Assembly: GCA_963921195.1 (NCBI GenBank)
Contig: OY992540.1
Coordinates: forward strand, 178,422,778-178,486,777
Direction: 5' to 3'
Source of the DNA: Pegoplata infirma
Taxonomy: Eukaryota > Arthropoda > Insecta > Diptera > Anthomyiidae
DNA: 64,000 bases
The position numbers and the translations under genes were made by a program. Numbering within the stretch: position 1 is the stretch's first letter; the number at the start of each line of letters is the position of its first letter. Under the pieces are notes generated by a model that did not search any database, had not been told where the DNA came from, and saw only the letters and a list, made by a program, of their open reading frames with translations. This document shows positions 13,601-26,713 of the stretch, piece by piece.

Positions 13601-15492
13601 GGTTATCGTAGACAACTTGGTACAACTAATGAAGATGAGATTACTACTTTCTGGTTGGACTTAAACCTTTTCATACACTTTTGTTTTTATTCTTTGGATG
13701 ATTGTTCTCTTGTTTATCAGTATTTAACGAATTGGGAATGCTCCCCAGTTATGGTGAAAGAATGTCAATCCCCAAACCAGAATAGCTTATGTAATGTACG
13801 ATCGATTTTATACTCGGAATTGTGTCGGATAATTCCAATGGAAGCGTTGTCCAATTCTGCCAGTTTTGATTAGGTTGTCAAACATTCAAAGTTATAGCCC
13901 TCCAATTTTACCATTTACAAAAAAAAATTCTCGAACACGTAGGCTTTGACAAATAGGTATAGGAACTTTTGAGCAGTCTTGCATGGATTATTTAAGATTA
14001 AGAATCACAGATTTCACTGGGAATTCTACGATCCACTCGTATCCAATTTTGGAGGAATTGGTTTGAGTGAAATCCTGTGACTACTCTACCACGTGGGTAT
14101 TGCCTGGTAATTACCGTCGACACTTCACACTACGATTTGGGAATTCGTCTATATTTCTGGTTAATTTCTTAGAAGTATTTCCGTGCCTTTGGTTCCTTTT
14201 TTCAGGAAATGTATCCCTATATGCCAAAGGATTTGGGAAGTTTGATCAATGGTTGTTAGAACAATTTATTCAAGTCACATATATGCCAAAAATTACCTTT
14301 AGGTTCCAATTAATTTTGGTTTTGACTCGGATTTGTAATGTTTTTAGGTGTTGAAAAATTAAGATGATAAATTTAGATTTAAATAATTTATTTCTCACGA
14401 GCTGAGGCGTTGTTAATTGCTTGAAATTTTGATGGAAAAGGAAATTTCCTAATTTGTCAAAGTCTGAGGAAACTTATGATAAGGCACAATCAAAAAAAAA
14501 AAACAAAGAAATGTCAAGCTTTTTTTAAAAACATTTGTATTGCCAATTAAATAACCCATCAAACAAAGTGAAGGCAGAGTTTTATTTCAATCTTTCGGGA
14601 TTGCAATTTGCATGAAGGCATAAAAGCATAAAATCATCTTTAAACCACAATTATTAAACCCGAAATTCTTTATATTATCAAAGCCATCGTATTTGGCTTT
14701 AATTTGAGCCATAATATGTTGAATTACTTCAACAATTCCATAAAAAAAATGATTTTATTGGGTTTCCCCAGCAAAATCCCAAATTAGCAAGACACCAACC
14801 ATTGTTAACTTCATGCATAGAAGATACTTCTCATAAAATATGCATGTAGACATAATATATAAAAATAAAAAGCAAAACACAATATATAACTGTGACTTTC
14901 ATTGGTAAAGAAACTTTGCAAAATTTTATTATTATTTAAATTTTATAATTATGCTTTAGTAAATAATAAAAATATAATTACTAGCAAATCGTCAGTGACT
15001 GAATCATAAAGTGTTCGTACTTAATTAAAAGGTATACAATTCAAAATTTTCAATCATGGTGCCTAATGTGAAATTCACAAATAAATTCTTTCCGGATTTT
15101 ACCCGTTGTGGAATGTCAGAAGATTATCATTTGTGCTTTCGAAGACTGAAACTACCAATTCCAGCCTTTGTGGGAAGACCAGTATTTCTACAAATAATAT
15201 AACAGTGAAGTGTAAAAGTGTATAATAGTACTAATATATTTAAATTTATATTAAGGCAGCACCTTTTAGAAAATAATATTTTCCAAACATTATTTTAAGA
15301 CCCGTCTTTATACCAAAAAAAAAAAAAACAATGAAGTGTAAAACTATAGCATTAACCAAAAAAATGTAATAAATTTTACGAAAAATAATAAAAAAAAATA
15401 TAAGTTTCGTTGTACCTGTAAAGGGGTTATATAGCTGGATCATAATTTATTTTGAAATAAAAAGATGAAATGCGACAAAAATGTTCATTACA
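10640..15492. mobile_element. Unclassified 4.85-kb mobile-element-like insertion in the satellite
   Basis: The satellite phrase GGAGACCCTC is split here. AGAC occurs on both sides (10636-10639 and 15493-15496), giving a 4-bp target duplication. The insert begins TGTAGTGAAC and ends GTTCATTACA, whose reverse complement TGTAATGAAC matches 9 of 10. TG...CA ends with a 4-bp duplication fit a degraded LTR retroelement or a Ginger-type DNA transposon. I cannot find a second LTR or a recognisable transposase or integrase. The interior is AT-rich, with open stretches at 13577-13873 and 14067-14354 that I do not recognise. The 98 bases at 10640-10737 read openly on the minus strand but match nothing I know. 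Confidence 0.6.
15056..15202 (+). CDS. Small unrecognised ORF (48 residues), doubtful
   Basis: An ATG-started frame of 48 codons ending TAA lies inside the 4.85-kb insertion. It is less AT-rich than its surroundings and contains several Cys, Arg, Pro and Phe residues, so it reads more like coding sequence than the flanking AT-rich DNA. There is no recognisable domain, signal peptide or membrane segment. It could be an exon remnant of the element's own gene or chance. No splice partner was identified. Confidence 0.15.
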   Translation: MVPNVKFTNKFFPDFTRCGMSEDYHLCFRRLKLPIPAFVGRPVFLQII

Positions 15493-18400
15493 AGACCCTC
15501 ATTTTTAAATTGCTATAACTCGGTAAATAATGATCCGATTTTGACTCTATAAAAACTAGAATGCATAAGTATATTAGCTTTATTATGACAGAAAAAAATT
15601 TAAGACTATCAGACTAGTATTAACAGATATTTATGCATTCATATCAAAAATATTTTCGGGTTACTTGTAATAACTTGAAATGGCTATATCAAGGTTACCA
15701 TTATATCAATTTCAAATGCCTTTGGACGAATTTGAATTTTTTTCAATAAAGTTTAAATAGAATAAAAGAGATTGCTCGATTTTAAATTTTTAAAAAAAAT
15801 TATTTTTTCAAAAATGATAAACTTGTAATTTTTCGTAGTCTGGAGACCTTTTACTTTCAACGGCTGTATCTCTGCAACTATTGCTCCGATTTTGTCAAAA
15901 TAACAAAAAAATAAAAGATTGAGACTTTATCTTTCCTCTGGAACCAAATGTGAGACAATCGGGCTGGTACTTACAGAGATATATGCATTTATGCAAAGTT
16001 TTTTTTTTCATTTTTATGAGAAACCCATTATTTAAGGTTTTTTGGAGACCCTCATTTTTAAATTGCTATAACTCGGTAAATAATGATTCGATTTTGACTC
16101 AATAAAAACTAGAATGCATAAGTATATTAGCTTTATCATGACAGAAAAAAATTAAGACTATCGGATTAGTATTAACAGATATTTATGCATTCATATCAAA
16201 AATATTTTCGGGTTACTTGTAATAACTTTAAATGGCTATATCAAGGTTACCATTCTATCGTTTTCTAATGCCTTTGCACGAATTTCAATCTTTTTCAATA
16301 AAATTTAAATAGAATAAAAGAGATTGCTCGATTTTAAATTTTTAAAAAAATTTATTCTTTCAAAAATGATAAACTTGTAATTTTTCGTAGTCTGGAGACC
16401 TTTTACTTTCAACGGCTGTATCTCTGCAACTATTGCTCCGATTTTATCAAAATAACAAAAAAATGAAAGATTGAGACTTTATCTTTCCTCTGGAACCAAA
16501 TGTGAGACAATCGGGCTGGTACTTACAGAGATATATGCATTTATGCAAAGTTTTTTTTTCATTTTTATGAGAAACCCATTATTTAAGGTTTTTTGGAGAC
16601 CCTCATTTTTAAATTGCTATAACTCGGTAAATAATGATCCGATTTTGACTCTATAAAAACTAGAATGCATAAGTATATTAGCTTTACCATGACAGAAAAA
16701 ATTTAAGACTATCAGACTAGTATTAACAGATATTTATGCATTCATATCAAAAATATTTTCGGGTTACTTGTAATAACTTGAAATGGCTATATCAAGGTTA
16801 CCATTATATCGATTTCAAATGACTTTGCACGAATTTAAATCTTTTTCAATAAAGTTTAAATAGAATAAAAGAGATTGCTCGATTTTAAATTTTTAAAAAA
16901 TTTATTTTTTCAAAAATGATAAACTTGTAATTTTTCGTAGTCTGGAGACCTTATACTTTCAACGGCTGTATCTCTGCAACTATTGCTCCGATTTTGTCAA
17001 AATAACAAAAAAAAATAAAAGATTGAGACTTTATCTTTCCTCTGGAACCAAATGTGAGACAATCGGGCTGGTACTTACAGATATATATGCATTTATGCAA
17101 AGTTTTTTTTTCATTTTTATGAGAAACCCATTATTTAAGGTTTTTTGGAGACCCTCATTTTTAAATTGCTATAACTCGGTAAATAATGATCCGATTTTGA
17201 CTCTATAAAAACTAGAATGCATAAGTATATTAGCTTTATCATGACAGAAAAAAATTAAGACTATCGGACTAGTATTAACAGATATTTATGCATTCATATC
17301 AAAAATATTTTCGGGTTACTTGTAATAACTTGAAATGGCTATATCAAGGTTACCATTATATCGATTTCAAATGCCTTTGCACGAATTTAAATCTTTTTCA
17401 GTAAAGTTTAATTCGAATAAAAGAGATTGCTCGATTTTAAATTTTTAAAAAAAAATATTTTTTCAAAAATGATAAACTTGTAATTTTTCGTAGTCTGGAG
17501 ACCTTTTACTTTCAACGGCTGTATCTCTGCAACTATTGCTCCGATTTTGTCACAATAACAAAAAAATAAAAGATTGAGACTTTATCTTTCCTCTGGAACC
17601 AAATGTGAGACAATCGGGCTGGTACTTACAGAGATATGCATTTTTGCAAAGTTTTTTTTTTTCATTTTTATGAGAAACCCATTATTTAAGGTTTCTTGGA
17701 GACCCTCATTTTTAAATTGCTATAACTCGGTAAATAATGATCCGATTTTGACTCTATAAAAACTAGAATGCATAGGTATATTAGCTTTATCATGACAGAA
17801 AAAATTTAAGACTATCAGACTAGTATTAACAGATATTTATGCATTCATATCAAAAATATTTTCGGGTTACTTGTAATAACTTGAAATGGCTATATCAAGG
17901 TTACCATTATATCGATTTCAAATGCCTTTGCACGAATTTAAATCTTTTTCAATAAAGTTTAAATAGAATAAAAGAGATTGCTCGATTTTAAATTTTTAAA
18001 AAAATTTATTTTTTCAAAAATGATAAACTTGTAATTTTTCGTAGTCTGGAGACCTTTTACTTTCAACGGCTGTATCTCTGCAACTATTGCTCCGATTTTG
18101 TCAAAATAACAAAAAAATAAAAGATTGAGACTTTATCTTTCCTCTGGAACCAAATGTGAGACAATCGGGCTGGTACTTACAGAGATATATGCATTTATGC
18201 AAAGTTTTTTTTTTCATTTTTATGAGAAACCCATTATTTAAGGTTTTTTGGAGACTCTCATTTTTAAATTGCTATAACTCGGTAAATAATGATCCGATTT
18301 TGACTCTATAAAAACTAGAAGGCATAAGTATATTAGCTTTATCATGACAGAAAAAAATTAAGACTATCGGACTAGTATTAACAGATATTTATGCATTCAT

Positions 18401-18736
18401 ATCAAAAAATATTTTCGGGTTACTTGTAATAACTTGAAATGGCTATATCAAGGTTACCATTATATCGATTTTAAATGCCTTTGCACGAATTTAAATCTTT
18501 TTCAATAAAGTTGAATTAGAATAAAGGAGATTGCTCGATTTTAAATTTTTAAAAAAAATTATTTTTTCATAAATGATGAACTTGTAATTTTTCGTAGTCT
18601 GGAGACCTTTTACTTTCAACGGCTGTATCTCTGCAACTATTGCTCCGATTTTGTCACAATAACAAAAAAATAAAAGATTGAGACTTTATCTTTCCTCTGG
18701 AACCAAATGTGAGACAATCGGGCTGGTACTTACAGA
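15493..18736 (+). repeat. Satellite array, ~551-bp unit
   Basis: About six units, resuming at GACCCTCATTTTTAAATTGC. It carries variant markers (GAGATATGCATTTTTGC at about 17630, AATGCATAGG at about 17767, AAAGTTGAATTAG at about 18508) that recur in the same order after the following insertion. It ends in GGCTGGTACTTACAGA, the last eight bases being the target duplication of the next element. Confidence 0.96.
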
Positions 18737-21700
18737 CAGCGACGTATCCAGGAATTTGTAAAGGGGGGGGGCCCAACTCAAAAAATTTTTTTTTTGGTAA
18801 TCATAACATTATTTTATAGGACTACCCCCCTCCCCCCCCCCCCCCCCCCCTTAGTACAAAGAAAATGTGAATTTGTCCTGAGAAAGAATATCTCGTAAAA
18901 ATTTAAAACATCTCCGAATCTGCACGCTAAAAACACTTACACACATATTAGCCAAATTTTTGATTAATAAATACAACTCATCAATTGCTTTTGCGTAATT
19001 TAGCCAATTTTTAGAACAAAAACTTGGTTAAATTATGCAAAAAATGGTTAATTTACCAAAAACTTTGTTAAAGCACACAAAAATCTTGGTCTTTACCAAA
19101 AACATGTCTCATAAGTGTAAGTTTTAATGCATTTGAGAATGTTTTCATAAAAAAATGTCTTAGAATTTGAGAATTCTTCTATAGTAAAATTTCCTCAGAA
19201 TCTGAGATTTTTTATTTAAAAAAATGTATCAAAATCTGATAAGTTTGCTATAGAAAATATTCTGAGAATCGCGCTGGAATTGCAAAAAAATCAAATTATA
19301 TGAACAAAATTGATTTAGCTTTCCTAATTCCAAATTATATTACCAAATATTTTAATAGTTTAACATATTTTCGATATTTGCGTTTCAAAATTCAAAACCG
19401 CTAATTTGCATGTTTATGGTTCTACTGTTACGTATTCGTAATCGCGTTCCATTTTCGAGATATTCACGTTTGAAAATTAAAAAAAAGTCTTATGTAGTCA
19501 TTCATTATTGCTACGTATTCTCACGTAAGAGCCATAATAAAGGATCTGATTCCAAATCAGCCATCCAAATTTTAGTACCTCATTCCGTTATCAAGATATT
19601 AAGACTTGAAAAATTTGTTAATTCCTTAAAGGGCCTTTACATTTTTATACTTTGTGTATTGAAATGTATTATTCTAAAGAAAACACATTAAAAATTGTAT
19701 AATTACAAAGTATTATCCGTTGCCATTTTTGTTAAAAAATTTAGCAAAACACAAAAAATCATAAATTTTCTTTTATCAATTTATTTTATTTTGTTTGAAT
19801 TTTAAATAACACACAGCAACACTTTTTTTTGCCCGGGTTCTGATAGCTAATTACGGGTAATTGGGGTACGCTGATTTCAAATCTGGCTACCGTTTTTTTT
19901 GGGTCAGTTCTAGTTTTCGAGATATAGCCTACGGAAACTTTGAAAAGAGACTATTTTCGGCATATTTGTGAGTCCATATTTACCAATACTGGTCTTGCAT
20001 CCAAAACAGTGTATGACAATTTAAGGTATGTTGACTATGCTGATTCCAAAAATGCTCTTCCTTTTTTTGAGTCATCTTTAGTTTTTGAGATATCGCTAAA
20101 ATAAAATTTAAAAAATTTTCATTCATGGCTTTTTTAAATCTAAGCATTGTGCCAGAGTTTCAGGACACGATTTAGACTAAATACACCACTCGGTTTTCAA
20201 AAATGATATTAGTTTTTTCCTGCAGGCTTATGTTTTCGAGTTATGAAGCAACGAAATAAGATATTTTTTTAATCATATAGTTGAAAAATGTTATCTTTTT
20301 ATTAGCATTTACTAAGCAACCTCAGACCTTTGCAAAGGGTTTGTGAACTCATTCTGACCTTACTAAGAACAACTCCCGAAAACAAATTAAAACATGACAT
20401 AAATATGAAGTCAATCAGACAAGTGGCTCGGCTGGAATGATTAGAACGATTTTTTGAAATTTACTTGAGTTATCGAAAACTAATGCTGTCAGAAATCCAA
20501 TATAGTTAAGTTCGTGTTTAAAACTGAGGCTCTAAAATTAATGTTAGAAATAATAGCCTTGCAGATTTGGTAAAAAACGCACTTTTTGACTCTTTATCAG
20601 CTATTTGCTCGCGAACGAGAGCTGATGGAACGAATTGGAAAACAGATTCGAAATCAGCACACCAAAGTCCATATAAATCAGTTGTCAAAGTTCAGGCAAA
20701 TTGGAAAAGTTCAACCTTTGTCAACCTGTGTAATCACAATAAAATTGAAAAGTCGAAAGCAAAATATTTTTTTTTGAAAAATTTCAAATTACTTTCTGAT
20801 ACGTTAAACTTTTCAAAAAAAAGTAAATTATACAAAATTCATTATACAAAGTGTGATAATGTAAAAACTGCTTTAGCGATTTTTACGGCTCTACTGTTAC
20901 ATATTATGGCGTTGGCGAAATATTTTAGGGCTGGATTTTTTTTAAATGGATCTCTAGATCCTAAATACTAGGGTATTCAATCGATTAACCGTTAATCGGC
21001 TAACCGATTAATTTTGGTCGATTAACTGTTCGAATAATTTAAAATTGTCAATTTTCAAATAACAAATAAACCGATTAATTTGTGTCGATTAACCGATTAA
21101 CCGAAATCTCTTTTTTTTTAGTAATTTTACTTATTTTTTTTGCTTTATTTAGCATTTTGATGTTTCATTTTTAATTTGAATTACGGTTCTGCTGAAAGAA
21201 GTTTAGGTCTAAAATTTATCTCATTTTGAGATATTTAGATTTTCGATTGACAGTACTGCATAAACTCAGTTATTCGCAATGTCCGGGACCTTATAAAACA
21301 GCGAATTATTTTATGATGTATAATTAGTTCAGCACATCTAAAAATACTTTTGCAATCCTTAAGATGACTTTTTTTATTACGGAGATATTGACCGATAAAA
21401 TTATTGCAATTTCGGCCCTAAAACAAAAAAGAAAACAAATTTGGAAACCAACCAATTTTTTTGTTGATATTTTTAGTACCGAATTCAAATTCTATTAGAG
21501 GAGCATCTAATCCCGGCAGCAATTTGGGTGAATTTTAGCTTTTTACAAAAATTACTTTATTTTTTTACATTTTTTCGCATTGAATTAGGGCCAATTTAGA
21601 TTGGGGTAATTTTTCAGGTTGCCAAACAAAAATTCTTTATTTGGGCTAACATTATAGAGGGTATTTAAAGCTTCGCCATAGCGGATATAGATTTCTTTAA

Positions 21701-22491
21701 AGTACATACAATTCTTGGTTTTATATTCAATTTAAATTTTAAATTTATATTATTCGGTTAACCGAATAATTCAAATTTATCCGATTATTAACCGATTAAA
21801 TCTCAACCCCGATTAATTATTTGCTCGATTAACCGATTAAACCAAAACCTCGATTAATTTAATACCCTACTAAATACGTCATTAAATTTTTTTATGATGC
21901 GTCTGTAAATTCGTTCTTGAATTTTTTTTTTTTTTCTTTTTTTACATAAATAATAATCGTTTTTTTTTACCCAGTTTAAATATTGTCCTAAGTAGTTTTT
22001 TATTATTTAAAACTGCAGTTTTTTAATTCAAACCCGACTTTTTAAAAAAAGTGCTAAATAAAAAATAATATATGAAAATTTTTCTTTAGAAAAAAATTTT
22101 CAAAATCTGAGAATTTTGTTTAGAAATAATATCTCAGAACCTGAGACTTTTAATAAAGAAAAAGGCTCTTAGAAATTCAGAGTTTTAAGTTTTGTACAGA
22201 AAACTGTTTTCATGATCCTGATGCATAAATTTCATTAAATAAACCCAATATAATGTGTTTTCGATACATATTTTACAGATATTTCGATATAAGTAACTTT
22301 TTAAAAACGAAAATTTAATAAAATAAAGAGTTTTTATAGAAAGATATTAATAATTTTATACAAAAACCAAAATATTTGCAATACTTTGTTACTTGTATTA
22401 TGTGTTGAAGTGAATTAATTTTTTAAAATTTTTCAATCCAAAAGGGGGGGGGGGCCCGGGCCCCCTGTGCCCCCCCCTGAATACGTCCATG
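18737..22491. mobile_element. hAT-like non-autonomous element (3.76 kb) inserted in the satellite
   Basis: The satellite word CTTACAGA is present on both sides (18729-18736 and 22492-22499), an 8-bp target duplication as made by hAT and some P-type transposases. The ends are CAGCGACGTATCCAGG and, on the other strand, CATGGACGTATTCAGG, matching 13 of 16. G- and C-rich homopolymers lie just inside both ends (about 18765 and 22444) and at 18825-18850. I find no transposase frame, so the element is non-autonomous or an eroded copy. The interior contains a loosely repeated motif TTTTCGAGATAT (19452, 19913, 20092, 20231, 21223) and a nested hAT-like element. Confidence 0.8.
20969..21869. mobile_element. 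Nested 901-bp hAT-like MITE with CGATTAACCGATTAA-rich ends
   Basis: It begins TAGGGTATTCAAT and ends ATTTAATACCCTA, an inverted pair, and is flanked by a perfect 8-bp duplication CTAAATAC (20961-20968 and 21870-21877). The subterminal regions of both ends are rich in ATTAACCGATTAA-like words in both orientations, plausible transposase-binding repeats. There is no ORF. Because the duplication lies inside the larger element, this insertion is the younger of the two. Confidence 0.88.
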
Positions 22492-25400
22492 CTTACAGAG
22501 ATATATGCATTTATGCAAAGTTTTTTTTTTCATTTTTATGAGAAACCCATTATTTAAGGTTTTTTGGAGACCCTCATTTTTAAATTGCTAGAATGCATAA
22601 GTATATTAGCTTTATCATGACAGAAAAAATTTAAGACTATCAGACTAGTATTAACAGATATTTATGCATTCATATCAAAAATATTTTCGGGTTACTTGTA
22701 ATAACTTGAAATGGCTATATCAAGGTTACCATTATATCGATTTCAAATGCCTTTGCACGAATTTTAATCTTTTTCAATAAAGTTTAAATAGAATAAAAGA
22801 GATTGCTCGATTTTAAATTTTTAAAAAAATTTATTTTTTCAAAAATGATAAACTTGTAATTTTTCGTAGTCTGGAGACCTTTTACTTTCAACGGCTGTAT
22901 CTCTGCAACTATTGCTCCGATTTTGTCAAAATAACAAAAAAATAAAAGATTGAGACTTTATCTTTCCTCTGGAACCAAATGTGAGACAATCGGGCTGGTA
23001 CTTACAGAGATATATGCATTTATGCAAAGTTTTTTTTTCATTTTTATGAGAAACCCATTATTTAAGGTTTTTTGGAGACCCTCATTTTTAAATTGCTATA
23101 ACTCGGTAAATAATGATCCGATTTTGACTCTATAAAAACTAGAATGCATAAGTATATTAGCTTTATCATGACAGAAAAAAATTAAGACTATCGGACTAGT
23201 ATTAACAGATATTTATGCATTCATATCAAAAATATTTTCGGGTTACTTGTAATAACTTGAAATGGCTATATCAAGGTTACCATTATATCGATTTCAAATG
23301 CCTTTGCACGAATTTAAATCTTTTTCAATAAAGTTTAATTCGAATAAAAGAGATTGCTCGATTTTAAATTTTTAAAAAAAAATATTTTTTCAAAAATGAT
23401 ATACTTGTAATTTTTCGTAGTCTGGAGACCTTTTACTTTCAACGGCTGTATCTCTGCAACTATTGCTCCGATTTTGTCAAAATAACAAAAAAATAAAAGA
23501 TTGAGACTTTATCTTTCCTCTGGAACCAAATGTGAGACAATCGGGCTGGTACTTACAGAGATATGCATTTTTGCAAAGTTTTTTTTCATTTTTATGAGAA
23601 ACCCATTATTTAAGGTTTCTTGGAGACCCTCATTTTTAAATTGCTATAACTCGGTAAATAATGATCCGATTTTGACTCTATAAAAACTAGAATGCATAGG
23701 TATATTAGCTTTATCATGACAGAAAAAATTTAAGACTATCAGACTAGTATTAACAGATATTTATGCATTCATATCAAAAATATTTTCGGGTTACTTGTAA
23801 TAACTTGAAATGGCTATATCAAGGTTACCATTATATCGATTTCAAATGCCTTTGCACGAATTTAAATCTTTTTCAATAAAGTTTAAATAGAATAAAAGAG
23901 ATTGCTCGATTTTAAATTTTTAAAAAAATTTATTTTTTCAAAAATGATAAACTTGTAATTTTTCGTAGTCTGGAGACCTTTTACTTTCAACGGCTGTATC
24001 TCTGCAACTATTGCTCCGATTTGTCAAAATAACAAAAAAATAAAAGATTGAGACTTTATCTTTCCTCTGGAACCAAATGTGAGACAATCGGGCTGGTACT
24101 TACAGAGATATATGCATTTATGCAAAGTTTTTTTTTCATTTTTATGAGAAACCCATTATTTAAGGTTTTTTGGAGACCCTCATTTTTAAATTGCTATAAC
24201 TCGGTAAATAATGATCCGATTTTGACTCTATAAAAACTAGAAGGCATAAGTATATTAGCTTTATCATGACAGAAAAAAATTAAGACTACCGGACTAGTAT
24301 TAACAGATATTTATGCATTCATATCAAAAATATTTTCGGGTTACTTGTAATAACTTGAAATGGCTATATCAAGGTTACCATTATATCGATTTCAAATGCC
24401 TTTGCACGAATTTAAATCTTTTTCAATAAAGTTGAATTAGAATAAAGGAGATTGCTCGATTTTAAATTTTTAAAAAAAAATATTTTTTCATAAATGATGA
24501 ACTTGTAATTTTTCGTAGTCTGGAGACCTTTTACTTTCAACGGCTGTATCTCTGCAACTATTGCTCCGATTTTGTCACAATAACAAAAAAATAAAAGATT
24601 GAGACTTTATCTTTCCTCTGGAACCAAATGTGAGACAATCGGGCTGGTACTTACAGAGATATATGCATTTATGCAAAGTTTTTTTTTTCATTTTTATGAG
24701 AAACCCATTATTTAAGGTTTTTTGGAGACCCTCATTTTTAAATTGCTATAACTCGGTAAATAATGATCCGATTTTGACTCTATAAAAACTAGAATGCATA
24801 AGTATATTAGCTTTATCATGACAGAAAAAATTTAAGACTATCAGACTAGTATTAACAGATATTTATGCATTCATATCAAAAATATTTTCGGGTTACTTGT
24901 AATAACTTGAAATGGCTATATCAAGGTTACCATTATATCGATTTCAAATGCCTTTGCACGAATTTTAATCTTTTTCAATAAAGTTTAAATAGAATAAAAG
25001 AGATTGCTCGATTTTAAATTTTTAAAAAAATTTATTTTTTCAAAAATGATAAACTTGTAATTTTTTGTAGTCTGGAGACCTTTTACTTTCAACGGCTGTA
25101 TCTCTGCAACTATTGCTCCGATTTTGTCAAAATAACAAAAAAATAAAAGATTGAGACTTTATCTTTCCTCTGGAACCAAATGTGAGACAATCGGGCTGGT
25201 ACTTATAGAGATATATGCATTTATGCAAAGTTTTTTTTTCATTTTTATGAGAAACCCATTATTTAAGGTTTTTTGGAGACCCTCATTTTTAAATTGCTAT
25301 AACTCGGTAAATAATGATCCGATTTTGACTCTATAAAAACTAGAAGGCATAAGTATATTAGCTTTATCATTACAGAAAAAAATTAAGACTATCGGACTAG

Positions 25401-26713
25401 TATTAACAGATATTTATGCATTCATATCAAAAATATTTTCGGGTTACTTGTAATAACTTGAAATGGCTATATCAAGGTTACCATTATATCGATTTCAAAT
25501 GCCTTTGCACGAATTTAAATCTTTTTCAATAAAGTTTAATTCGAATAAAAGAGATTGCTCGATTTTAAATTTTTAAAAAAAATTATTTTTTCAAAAATGA
25601 TAAACTTGTAATTTTTCGTAGTCTGGAGACCTTTTACTTTCAACGGCTGTATCTCTGCAACTATTGCTCCGATTTTGTCAAAATAACAAAAAAATAAAAG
25701 ATTGAGACTTTATCTTTCCTCTGGAACCAAATGTGAGACAATCGGGCTGGTACTTACAGAGATATATGCATTTATGCAAAGTTTTTTTTTTCATTTTTAT
25801 GAGAAACCCATTATTTAAGGTTTTTTGGAGACCCTCATTTTTAAATTGCTATAACTCGGTAAATAATGATCCGATTTTGACTCTATAAAAACAAGAAGGC
25901 ATAAGAATATTAGCTTTATCATGACAGAAAAGAATTAAGACTATCGGACTAGTATTAACAGATATTTATGCATTCATATCAAAAATATTTTCGAGTTACT
26001 TGTAATAACTTGAAATGGCTATATCAAGGTTACCATTATATCGATTTCAAATGCCTTAGCACGAATTTAAATCTTTTTCAATAAAGTTTAATTCGAATAA
26101 AAGAGATTGCTCGATTTTAAATTTAAAAAAAAAAAATATTTTTTCAAAAATGAGAAACTTGTAATTTTTCGTAGTCTGGAGACCTTTTACTTTCAACGGC
26201 TGTATCTCTGCAACTATTGCTCCGATTTTGTCAAAATAACAAAAAAATAAAAGATTGAGACTTTATCTTTCCTCTGGAACCAAATGTGAGACAATCGGGC
26301 TGGTACTTACAGAGATATATGCATTTATGCAAAGTTTTTTTTTTTCATTTTTATGAGAAACCCATTATTTAAGGTTTTTTGGAGACCCTCATTTTTAAAT
26401 TGCTATAACTCGGTAAATAATGATCCGATTTTGACTCTATAAAAACTAGAATGCATAAGTATATTAGCTTTATCATGACAGAAAAAATTTAAGACTATCA
26501 GACTAGTATTAACAGATATTTATGCATTCATATCAAAAATATTTTCGGGTAACTTGTTATAAATTGAAATGGCTATATCAAGGTTACCATTATATCGATT
26601 TCAAATGCCTTTGCACGAATTTAAATCTTTTTCAATAAAGTTTAAATAGAATAAAAGAGATTGCTCGATTTTAAATTTTTAAAAAAATTTATTTTTTCAA
26701 AAATGATAAACTT
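22492..26713 (+). repeat. Satellite array, ~551-bp unit
   Basis: About 7.7 units. The first is short by about 40 bases at 22590 (TAAATTGCTA joined to GAATGCATAAG). The block repeats the variant order seen before the hAT-like insertion, offset by four units. It is interrupted at GATAAACTT (26713) by the next insertion. Confidence 0.96.

Noticed and set aside
13577..14354. Two open stretches of 98 and 95 codons as possible exons
   Set aside because: No recognisable domain, no matching splice signals and no codon bias; length is within chance for this composition.
20567..20971. 134-codon frame inside the hAT-like element as a transposase
   Set aside because: No hAT catalytic or zinc-finger motif, low-complexity Lys/Asn/Phe composition, and overlapping frames of similar quality.
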